This document shows, piece by piece, positions 23,860 to 30,296 of a DNA stretch of 38,272 bases. Origin of the DNA: Longimicrobium terrae (GTDB lineage: Bacteria > Gemmatimonadota > Gemmatimonadetes > Longimicrobiales > Longimicrobiaceae); NCBI RefSeq assembly GCF_014202995.1, contig NZ_JACHIA010000034.1, positions 1-38,272 on the forward strand, written 5' to 3'. The notes under the pieces were generated by a model. It was not told the origin of the DNA. It did not search any database and saw nothing but the letters and a program-made list of their open reading frames with translations. A program made the position numbers and the translations under genes. The first letter of the stretch is position 1; each line of letters begins with the position of its first letter.

Positions 23860-24420
23860 ATGATGCAGCCTGTTGATCCACCGCCGTTCCACGCCGTCCT
23901 GGGGATGGCGGGCTGGGCGCCCATGCTGGTGCTGCTGGCCGGGCTGGTGCTGCTGTGCGTGGAAGTGTTCGCCCTTCCCGGCTTTGGCGTGTCGGGGATC
24001 ATGGGGGTGCTGGCGCTGCTCGCGGGCGCCGTGCTCCTGATCGCGGGGCCCCTTCCCGGCGTGGCGGACGTCACCCTGGCCACCTTTGCCGTCCTTTCCG
24101 CGCTGGCCATGCTGGCCGTGGGCACGTGGGCCGTGCTGGCCACCCGGCGCGGCGACTACCACGCGATCTTTGGCGGATCGCTGGAGCGCGAGCGGGGCTA
24201 CGTCTCCGCCCCGCCGCGGCCGGAACTGGAAGGCGCAGAGGGCGTGGCGCTCACGGATCTGCGTCCCGCGGGCGCCGCGCAGATCGGCGGCGAGCGGCTG
24301 GACGTGGTGAGCGACGCGGGATGGATCGGCGCGGGAACGCCGCTGCGCATCCTTCGCTCCGACGGCTACCGCACCGTCGTGCGCCCGCTCGCCCCGCGCG
24401 AAGCGGACGCGCGGGACTGA
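23860..24420 (+). CDS. NfeD-like membrane protein
   Basis: A 186-residue protein with an N-terminal membrane part (about 20-100: [20 protein letters not shown], then [18 protein letters not shown] and a third helix) and a C-terminal soluble domain (about 125-180). Its [20 protein letters not shown] and [16 protein letters not shown] match the OB-fold of NfeD proteins. NfeD proteins are encoded next to flotillins and partner them in membrane microdomains. That is exactly the context here, with floA 131 nt downstream. This is the short form without the serine-protease domain. MM start: either ATG fits. Confidence 0.88.
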   Translation: MMQPVDPPPFHAVLGMAGWAPMLVLLAGLVLLCVEVFALPGFGVSGIMGVLALLAGAVLLIAGPLPGVADVTLATFAVLSALAMLAVGTWAVLATRRGDYHAIFGGSLERERGYVSAPPRPELEGAEGVALTDLRPAGAAQIGGERLDVVSDAGWIGAGTPLRILRSDGYRTVVRPLAPREADARD

Positions 24421-24477
24421 TCCCGCAACACGGGCCAGCGGCTCGCAACTTCTTTCGCCGCAACCCCGTACGCATCC

Positions 24478-24520
24478 CCGCCGCCGGCACCGGGCCGGCG
24501 GCGGCCCGCGCATCCGCGGG
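24478..24520 (+). promoter_or_regulatory. Paired hairpins in the nfeD-floA spacer
   Basis: An 11-bp stem (CCGCCGCCGGC/GCCGGCGGCGG, 5-nt loop) is directly followed by a 6-bp stem (CCCGCG/CGCGGG). No T run follows, so it is not an ordinary terminator. It may set the ratio of the two messages. Confidence 0.45.
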
Positions 24521-24551
24521 ACACCTTTCCCTGATCCACAGGACCTGGCCC

Positions 24552-25556
24552 ATGGATGGACTCGCCGCAGGCAGTGCGCTGATCCTCGTCTTCTTCGCCA
24601 TCATCGCCTTCTTTGTCCTCATCACCCTGATCCCCGTGGGGCTGTGGGTGCAGGCGTGGACGTCGGGCGTGTACGTGCCGTTCGTGCAGCTGATCGGCAT
24701 GCGCTTCCGGCGGGTGAGCCCGGGGCGCATCGTCAATCCGCTCATCACCGCGCGCAAGGCCGGTGTGCGGCTGGAAGTGGATGAACTGGAAGGGCACTAC
24801 CTGGCCGGCGGCAACGTGGAACGCGTCGTCCAGGCGCTGATCGCGGCCGACAAGGCCGGCATCGGCCTCACCTTCGAGCAGGCGGCCGCCATCGACCTGG
24901 CCGGGCGCGACGTGCTGGAGGCGGTGCAGACCTCCGTGAACCCCAAGGTCATCAGCACGCCGCGCGTGGCGGCCATGGCCAAGGACGGCATTCAGCTCAT
25001 CGCCATCGCCCGCGTGACGGTGCGCGCCAACATCAACCGCCTCGTGGGCGGCGCGGGCGAGGAAACGATCCTGGCGCGCGTGGGCGAGGGCATCGTGTCC
25101 ACCATCGGCTCGTCCATCAGCCACGCGGCGGTGCTGGAGAACCCCGACAACATCAGCAAGACGGTGCTGGCCAAGGGGCTGGACGCGGGGACGGCGTTCG
25201 AGATCCTGTCCATCGACATCGCCGACGTGGACGTGGGCAAGAACATCGGCGCGGAACTGCAGACGGACCAGGCCGAGGCCGACAAGCGCATCGCCCAGGC
25301 CCGCGCGGAGGAGCGGCGCGCCATGGCCGTGGCGCTGGAGCAGGAAAACCAGGCGCGGGTGGTGGAGGCGCGCGCCCGGGTCATCGAGGCCGAGGCGCAG
25401 GTGCCCATGGCCATCGCCGAGGCGTTCCGCAACGGCAACCTGGGGGTGATGGACTACGCGCGGTACCAGAACGTGCAGAGCGACACGGGGATGCGCCGCG
25501 CACTGGCCGGTCCTTCCGCGCCCGGCGGGCAGGGCGGCGGCCCGCAGGGGAGCTGA
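24552..25556 (+). CDS. floA: Flotillin-like protein FloA
   Basis: A 334-residue bacterial flotillin that organises membrane microdomains. A single N-terminal hairpin or helix (residues 7-30) is followed by the SPFH domain (about 40-230), with [40 protein letters not shown], and [21 protein letters not shown] typical of FloA/YqfA. An Ala/Glu/Arg-rich helical region follows (about 235-300, [27 protein letters not shown]) for oligomer formation, then [13 protein letters not shown] and a Gly/Pro-rich tail. Length is normal for FloA. The ATG has AGGA upstream. It is grouped with nfeD upstream and an acidic protein gene 2 nt downstream. Confidence 0.95.
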   Translation: MDGLAAGSALILVFFAIIAFFVLITLIPVGLWVQAWTSGVYVPFVQLIGMRFRRVSPGRIVNPLITARKAGVRLEVDELEGHYLAGGNVERVVQALIAADKAGIGLTFEQAAAIDLAGRDVLEAVQTSVNPKVISTPRVAAMAKDGIQLIAIARVTVRANINRLVGGAGEETILARVGEGIVSTIGSSISHAAVLENPDNISKTVLAKGLDAGTAFEILSIDIADVDVGKNIGAELQTDQAEADKRIAQARAEERRAMAVALEQENQARVVEARARVIEAEAQVPMAIAEAFRNGNLGVMDYARYQNVQSDTGMRRALAGPSAPGGQGGGPQGS

Positions 25557-25558
25557 CG

Positions 25559-26086
25559 GTGGGATGGCTGATCACCGCGGCGGTCGTCTTCTGGATCTTC
25601 GGTCTGATCCAGAAGGCCTCGCAGTCGCGGCTGCCCCCCACCACGTACGAGGGATTTCAGGCGGAAGAACTCGTTCATCGCGCGCTCCCCGCCGGGCGCA
25701 TGCAGCTGGCGATGGAGGCCAGTTCGTCCGAGGGCGAGGTGGATGAACTGGCGGCCGACACCGACCTGACGTTCGACGACGACGTGGACGACGGCGAGGA
25801 CGCGACGGGGGACCTGGTGCTGTTCACCCCGCGCGCCCCCGTGGTGCTGACGACCACCGAGGCGCGCCCGCTTCCCGAGGCCGCCCGCGCGCTGGAGGCG
25901 GAGGTGGACTGGACGGCGGAGCACGAGCGCTTTCACCGGAAGTACGTGGACGCGCCGGCGCAGGCGCACCCCCCGCACCACGCGCTGCTGCAGGAACTTC
26001 GCGATCCGGAATCACTGCGCCGCGCCATTCTGATGTCCGAGGTGCTGGGCCCGCCCGTCAGTTCGCGGGAACCGCGCGAGTTCTGA
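25559..26086 (+). CDS. Acidic membrane-anchored protein of the floA operon, unknown function
   Basis: A 175-residue protein beginning with GTG 2 nt after the floA stop, so almost certainly cotranslated. An N-terminal helix (WLITAAVVFWIFGLI) could anchor it in the membrane. A strongly acidic stretch follows (residues about 58-82, with DLTFDDDVDDGEDATGD), then a Pro/Ala-rich linker. The C-terminal part ends in LRRAILMSEVLGPPVSSRE, which looks like a conserved docking peptide; I recall similar E-(I/V)-LGPP endings in proteins of related bacteria. No known domain was recognised. Its position suggests a partner of FloA. A very strong terminator follows. Confidence 0.75.
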   Translation: MGWLITAAVVFWIFGLIQKASQSRLPPTTYEGFQAEELVHRALPAGRMQLAMEASSSEGEVDELAADTDLTFDDDVDDGEDATGDLVLFTPRAPVVLTTTEARPLPEAARALEAEVDWTAEHERFHRKYVDAPAQAHPPHHALLQELRDPESLRRAILMSEVLGPPVSSREPREF

Positions 26087-26115
26087 AGCCGGGCGGAAAG
26101 TCGGGTAAGTGGATG

Positions 26116-26152
26116 CGGGGCAGGCGGATGCACATCCGCCTGCCCCGTTTTT
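26116..26152 (+). terminator. Rho-independent terminator of the nfeD-floA operon
   Basis: A perfect 15-bp stem, minimal loop and five T, 29 nt after the stop. Confidence 0.93.
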
Positions 26153-26188
26153 CCATCCTGGACGGCGGGCGGCGGGCAGAGCGCCGCG

Positions 26189-26217
26189 TTGACGGCAGGA
26201 CTCTTGCCAAGTAGCTT
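26189..26217 (+). promoter_or_regulatory. Promoter of the riboswitch-terC transcript
   Basis: TTGACG and TAGCTT are exactly 17 nt apart. Transcription would start near 26224, just before the riboswitch. Confidence 0.75.
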
Positions 26218-26227
26218 TCCCGCAGGA

Positions 26228-26356
26228 AACGGAAGGGGAGTAGCTTACCGGCGAGACAGCCGGCGGCCGGATCGTCAAGACTGCGGGGCAACCCGCACGG
26301 TCCGGTTGGGATGCGGCGCGTGGATGCGCGTCGCGATCAGGGCGAGACCTTCGTCT
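26228..26356 (+). ncRNA. yybP-ykoY (Mn2+-sensing) riboswitch
   Basis: The two conserved ends of this riboswitch class are present: GGGGAGTAGC at 26235-26244 and GCGAGACCTTCG at 26342-26353. The internal ATCGTCAAGACTG (about 26270-26283) matches the conserved GUCA segment. A CCGGC/GCCGG hairpin follows the 5' core and GC-rich stems fill the rest. Members of this class bind Mn2+ and turn on manganese export or TerC/Alx-family genes. A TerC-family gene follows 100 nt downstream, as expected. The region 26357-26456 contains further hairpins (CCCAGGTGC/GCATCTGGG) but no clear terminator, so control is probably at translation. Confidence 0.92.
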
Positions 26357-26456
26357 TTGGACCCAGGTGCCTTTGTGCATCTGGGGCCGGACGAACGGTA
26401 TCGCCCGTTTTCGTGCATGCATACGTCCCGCGCGGGCGTCCATCCGGGGAGGCAAG

Positions 26457-27485
26457 TTGCTGAAGGGACACGTTCTGCCCTACGTGGGCTTCACGGTGCT
26501 GGTGTTCATCATCCTGGCGTTTGACCTGGGTGTGATGAACCGCAAGGCGCACGTGGTAAAGCCGAAGGAAGCCGGCCTGTTCGCCGCCTTCACCATGACG
26601 CTGGCCCTGATCTTTGCCGGCCTCATGTGGACCGGCAACCTTCCCGTGGAAGGAACGGGGGGGCAGAAGCACGCCCTGGAGTTCCTGACCGGCTACCTGA
26701 TCGAGCTGGCGCTGAGCGTGGACAACATCTTTGTCTTCGTTCTGATCTTCGCCTACTTCAAGGTGCCGCCCAAGTACCAGCACCGGGTGCTGTTCTGGGG
26801 CGTGCTGGGCGCCCTGGCCATGCGCGGCGCCATGATCGCGGCGGGGGCGATCCTGATCGCGCGCTTCGAGTGGATCATCTACGTGTTCGGCGCGTTCCTG
26901 GTGTACACCGGGATCAAGATGGCCACGCAGGACGAGATGGACGTGGAGCCGGAATCCAACCCGGCGCTGCGGCTGATCCGGCGCATCATGCCCATCTCCA
27001 ACACGTACCACGAGCAGCATTTCTTCGTCAAGGAAACCGTAGCCGGAAAGCTGCGCTGGGTGGCCACGCCGCTGCTGGTGGTGCTGGTGCTGGTGGAAAC
27101 GACGGACCTGATCTTTGCCGTCGACAGCATTCCCGCGGTGTTCGCAGTTACGCGCGACCCGTTCCTGGTGTACACCAGCAACGTGTTCGCCATCCTGTGC
27201 CTGCGGTCGCTGTACTTTCTGCTGGCCGGGGTGATCGACAAGTTCCACTACCTCAAGCTGGGGCTGTCGATCGTGCTGGTGTTCATCGGCGCCAAGATGC
27301 TGGTGGTGGCGCTGCACGTGCACATTCCGGTGCTGGTGTCGCTGCTGGTGGTGGCCGGGGTGCTGGGCGGGTCGGTGGTGGCGTCGCTCATGTTCCCCAA
27401 GCAGCTGGAGGAGCACGACGAGGTGACGCACGACCCGCTGGACGAGAGCGACGATCCGCCCGGGCCGGTGCTGCGCGGGAAGTAG
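26457..27485 (+). CDS. TerC/Alx-family integral membrane protein, probable metal exporter
   Basis: A 342-residue inner-membrane protein with about eight helices. The family's paired acidic motifs are present: LAFDLGVMNRKAH, LIELALSVDNIFVFVLIF, and the repeated ETTDLIFAVDSIPAVFAVT. They carry aspartates within the membrane, thought to bind metal. Related proteins (Alx in E. coli, YceF/YkoY in Bacillus) are linked to Mn2+ export or metallation of secreted enzymes. The riboswitch upstream strongly supports a manganese role here, though tellurite resistance is the family's older label. The start is a TTG with GGGGAGG 4 nt upstream; the frame runs further upstream through the leader, which is not coding. 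A terminator follows. Confidence 0.92.
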   Translation: MLKGHVLPYVGFTVLVFIILAFDLGVMNRKAHVVKPKEAGLFAAFTMTLALIFAGLMWTGNLPVEGTGGQKHALEFLTGYLIELALSVDNIFVFVLIFAYFKVPPKYQHRVLFWGVLGALAMRGAMIAAGAILIARFEWIIYVFGAFLVYTGIKMATQDEMDVEPESNPALRLIRRIMPISNTYHEQHFFVKETVAGKLRWVATPLLVVLVLVETTDLIFAVDSIPAVFAVTRDPFLVYTSNVFAILCLRSLYFLLAGVIDKFHYLKLGLSIVLVFIGAKMLVVALHVHIPVLVSLLVVAGVLGGSVVASLMFPKQLEEHDEVTHDPLDESDDPPGPVLRGK

Positions 27486-27507
27486 TGGGATCGATTGATG
27501 AAACGCA

Positions 27508-27540
27508 GAACGGCTCTCCGGACGGAGAGCCGTTCTCGTT
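27508..27540 (+). terminator. Rho-independent terminator of the terC transcript
   Basis: A perfect 13-bp stem (GAACGGCTCTCCG) with a 2-nt loop, then TCGTTTTC, 22 nt after the stop. Confidence 0.9.
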
Positions 27541-27556
27541 TTCATCTGGGTCCAGG

Positions 27557-27619
27557 GCGGCCCCCACCCGGGCTCGTACTACTCGCCCACCCTCCCCCAA
27601 AAAAGACTGGGGGAGGGTT
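27557..27619 (-). repeat. Hairpin repeat A, copy 2
   Basis: Reverse orientation, with a changed second palindrome (GGGCTCGTACTACTCGCCC). Paired with B copy 2. Confidence 0.9.
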
Positions 27620-27676
27620 GGGGCGGGCGGATGGTTTGGTGCGGGCGGCGGAGTTGGTCGCGGCGGCGAGTATCTG

Positions 27677-27754
27677 GAGCGAATGAATCCGCCGCTCCAG
27701 AAGCGGAAAGCCCCGACTCACGGCCGCTGTCGCGTCCATGATCGGGGCTTCAAC
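27677..27754 (-). repeat. Palindromic repeat B, copy 2
   Basis: Read on the minus strand: AGCCCCGA/TCGGGGCTT outer stem, TCATGG/CCGTGA inner stem with a T-G pair, core ACGCGACAGCGG, and a GGATTCATTCGCTC tail. Confidence 0.9.
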
Positions 27755-27792
27755 TGCATCTGGGGCGGGTTACGCGCGCGCCGGTTGGTTAG

Positions 27793-27870
27793 CTCGGCGG
27801 ATAGTAGATCCTTCGTCGGCGCCAAGCATCGGCGCGGCGGAAGGTCCGTCCGGCGCCTTCTCAGGATGAC
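27793..27870 (+). repeat. Intergenic repeat C, copy 1
   Basis: CTCGGCGGATAGTAGATCC, then TTCGTCGGCGCC, to GGCGCCTTCTCAGGATGAC. An inverted copy lies at 29939-30014. The GGCGCC sites inside pair with each other. Confidence 0.85.
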
Positions 27871-27956
27871 GCCCTTTGGGCGTGGCGCGGATGGTCGTCG
27901 TGCGGGGGGCACGTGGCCGTGGCGCTGACCCCGGGCCGTCGTGGTGTCTGTCATTG

Positions 27957-28034
27957 GTTGAAGCCCCGGGCGTGGACGCGACAGCGGCCACGAGCCGGGG
28001 GTTCCCGCTGTTTGAGCGGCGGATTCATTCGCTC
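27957..28034 (+). repeat. Palindromic repeat B, copy 3
   Basis: Here the outer stem reads AGCCCCGG/CCGGGGG and the inner stem CGTGG/CCACG. Both arms have changed together relative to other copies. Confidence 0.9.
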
Positions 28035-28092
28035 AACAGACCCCGCTCACGCGCGGATCTTCGCCTCCCCGCACCGAACTATCCGCCCCATC

Positions 28093-28154
28093 AACCCTCC
28101 CCCAGTCTTTTTTGGGGGAGGGTGGGCCGGTAGTGCCGGCCCGGGTGGGGGCCG
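28093..28154 (+). repeat. Hairpin repeat A, copy 3
   Basis: Forward copy, about 60 bp downstream of B copy 3. Confidence 0.92.
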
Positions 28155-28217
28155 TCGTGAGCCTCGCCCGCCGGGCCGGATTCTACGCTCTTCCCATCCG
28201 CCGAAAAAGAGGAAGTC

Positions 28218-29603
28218 TCAGTCCGCCGTGGCCAGCGCGGGGAGCGCGGCCAACGGATCGGGAGCCACGTCGCGAAACGCGCCCAGCACCTCCATCAACC
28301 GGTCCACATCCGCCTCGTTGCTGGCGATCCCCACCGACACGCGTACCGCGCCCACCGGGTGGTCGCTCATGCAGTCGCTGAAGACCTGGATGTTGAACGT
28401 CTCGGCCGTGAGCGTGTTGATGCAGCGGAACGCGTCCTCATCCGCATACTCGAACGCGAACTCGGCCGCGCCGGGGTTGCAGAAGAAGCCCGTCCGCAGC
28501 GAGATCCCCGCGTCGTTGGCGCACTGCTCCACCCCGCGGAAGTCCACCAGCCCGCCCTCCGGATCCAGCAGGTTGAACGCCAGCGTGCCGCCGCGCCCCT
28601 CCATGCTGGCCGGTCCGTAGAACCGCACCATCGGTTCGCCGTTGCTGTGGCGCATGGATGCCAGCCCGTTCAGCATCCGCTCCGCGAGCCGGGTGACGTG
28701 CGCGTTCACGTTCTCGATGCCGATCCCCTCCAGAAAATCCAGCCCGGTGGTGACCGCGGCGATCCCCAGGTAGTTCAGCGTACCGTCCTCGAACGCGCGG
28801 CCCGTGACGTGGGCCATGTGCATCTGGTTCTGCGCCGACACGAATCGCACCGTTCCGCCCGCGAACCACGGCCGGTGCAGTTCGCCCAGCGCGTTGCGCC
28901 GGGCCAGCAGCACGCCCACCCCGGTGGGAAAGCCGAACATCTTGTAGAACGACACGCACACGAAGTCCGGCGTGACCGTGCTCAGGTCCAGCCGGTTGGT
29001 GGGGACGTACGCCGCCGCGTCCAGCACCACGTGGTAGCCGTACTCCTGCGCCAGCGCCACCAGCTCCAGCGGATGCTTTACGCCCGAGAAGTTGGACTGC
29101 GCGGGAAAGGCGAACAGATTGTGCCCGCGGCGGCCCGCGCCGGCCAGGTGCGCCTCCACGTCCGCCAGGCGCATCTCCGGACCCATGGGCACGTAGCGCA
29201 CGTCCGCGCCGTGCGCCGAGGCGAACTCCCGCAGGCCGTTGACGCTGTTGTGGTTGTCCGCCGTCAGCAGAAAGCGGCCGCCCGGCTCCCACGGGTACGC
29301 CTCGCCGATGAGCTTGAGCGCGCCACTGGCGTTGAGCGTAAACACGACTTCGTACAGCTCGGGATCGGCGTTGAAGTACGCCAGCACGCGCTGCCGGGCC
29401 GTTTCGCACTGCTGCGTGGCGGCCAGCGAGGTGGGGTTTCGCGAATGCGGATTGCCGAACACGCCGGCGCAGAGAAAGTCCGCGTGGGCGCGCACCTGCG
29501 ACTCGGCGTACAGCCCGGCGCCGGTGTAGTCGAGGTAGACGTGCCCCTCCGCGTCCAGGCGGCTGAACTCGCGATCGCGCAACTGCTGGAAGGTGTCGTG
29601 CAT
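28218..29603 (-). CDS. MOCOS-like PLP-dependent cysteine desulfurase (class V aminotransferase fold)
   Basis: A 461-residue PLP enzyme resembling the N-terminal NifS-like domain of molybdenum-cofactor sulfurase. Signature pieces are YLDYTGAGLY and GNPHSRNPTS near the N terminus, DNHNSVNGLREFASAHG, FPAQSNFSGVKHPL, the aspartate in VVLDAAAYVPTN, the PLP-binding K221 in SFYKMFGFPTG, and the sulfur-accepting C375 in RTGFFCNPGA, as in RTGCFCNPGAC of MOCOS proteins. It should take sulfur from cysteine and pass it on. The C-terminal MOSC domain of eukaryotic MOCOS is absent, so the acceptor is another protein or cofactor. I chose the ATG at 29603 because AGGAG lies 6 nt upstream. The gene stands alone between two inverted repeat blocks. 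Confidence 0.88.
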   Translation of the reverse strand: MHDTFQQLRDREFSRLDAEGHVYLDYTGAGLYAESQVRAHADFLCAGVFGNPHSRNPTSLAATQQCETARQRVLAYFNADPELYEVVFTLNASGALKLIGEAYPWEPGGRFLLTADNHNSVNGLREFASAHGADVRYVPMGPEMRLADVEAHLAGAGRRGHNLFAFPAQSNFSGVKHPLELVALAQEYGYHVVLDAAAYVPTNRLDLSTVTPDFVCVSFYKMFGFPTGVGVLLARRNALGELHRPWFAGGTVRFVSAQNQMHMAHVTGRAFEDGTLNYLGIAAVTTGLDFLEGIGIENVNAHVTRLAERMLNGLASMRHSNGEPMVRFYGPASMEGRGGTLAFNLLDPEGGLVDFRGVEQCANDAGISLRTGFFCNPGAAEFAFEYADEDAFRCINTLTAETFNIQVFSDCMSDHPVGAVRVSVGIASNEADVDRLMEVLGAFRDVAPDPLAALPALATAD

Positions 29604-29690
29604 CGTGGGCTCCTGCATGGGGTTCGGCGGACCCGCAATATAGGGTACAGCGGGGTGGAACGGAATTCCCGCGGCCTTCCGGGCCTCAGT

Positions 29691-29753
29691 GCGGCCCCCA
29701 CCCGGGCCGGCACCACCGGCCCACCCTCCCCCAAAAAAGACTGGGGGAGGGTT
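29691..29753 (-). repeat. Hairpin repeat A, copy 4
   Basis: Reverse copy, in inverted orientation to copy 3 on the other side of the MOCOS-like gene. Confidence 0.92.
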
Positions 29754-29810
29754 GAGGCGGGCGGTTGATACGGTACGCCACGAGGAGTACCGATCGGCGC
29801 GAACACTCTT

Positions 29811-29888
29811 GAGCGGATGAATCCGCCGCTCCAGAAGCGGGAACCCCCGACTCGCGGCCGCTGTCGCGTCCACGATCGGGGCTTCAAC
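29811..29888 (-). repeat. Palindromic repeat B, copy 4
   Basis: On the minus strand: inner stem TCGTGG/CCGCGA around ACGCGACAGCGG. Outer stem AGCCCCGA/TCGGGGG. Confidence 0.9.
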
Positions 29889-29938
29889 TGCGTGGGAACC
29901 ACATCCCGTGCGCCACCCTGCCCCCTCGCACGGCACCT

Positions 29939-30014
29939 TGTCATCCTGGGAAGGCGCCGCCTGACCTCCGCCGCGCGGAGGCCTGGCGCCGACGAAGGAT
30001 CTGCCATCCGCCGA
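29939..30014 (-). repeat. Intergenic repeat C, copy 2
   Basis: Inverted relative to copy 1, sharing GATCCTTCGTCGGCGCCA and GGCGCCTTC.CAGGATGAC with differences between. Confidence 0.85.
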
Positions 30015-30053
30015 GCCCACTACGCGACGCGCACGGACCTCGCCCCGCATGCA

Positions 30054-30129
30054 GTTGAAGCCCCGAACGGCGCGCGAATAGCGCCGTGTCGGGGGTTCCC
30101 GCTGTTTGAGCGGCGGATCCATTCCGCTC
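30054..30129 (+). repeat. Palindromic repeat B, copy 5
   Basis: The inner stem is ACGGCGC/GCGCCGT, replacing both stem and loop of other copies while keeping the outer stem and the tail. Confidence 0.88.
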
Positions 30130-30296
30130 AGAAAACCCCGTTGCCACGCGTTCCTCGGAGCACCTGACGGTACCGTTCATCACTCTGGCGTGGCGTCCAA
30201 CGACGATGCTTCCCAACCGACTCAGGCTGTCCTCGACAGACTGACGGTTCCCTCCATCGACGAGACCACGACGTAGATCACGCGCCGGATCGACGT

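Larger units (their letters stand above)
27486..28217. other. Repeat block upstream (left) of the MOCOS-like gene
   Basis: 732 bp without a gene. It holds the terC terminator and then repeats in the order A(rev), B(rev), C, B, A, the order being mirrored to the right of the next gene. Confidence 0.85.
29604..30296. other. Repeat block to the right of the MOCOS-like gene
   Basis: 693 bp without a gene: repeats A(rev), B(rev), C(rev), B(fwd). 30130-30296 shows nothing recognisable. Confidence 0.8.

Noticed and set aside
27486-28217. Repeat cluster as a possible CRISPR array
   Set aside because: The repeats are of different types, irregularly spaced and in both orientations. No cas genes are present.
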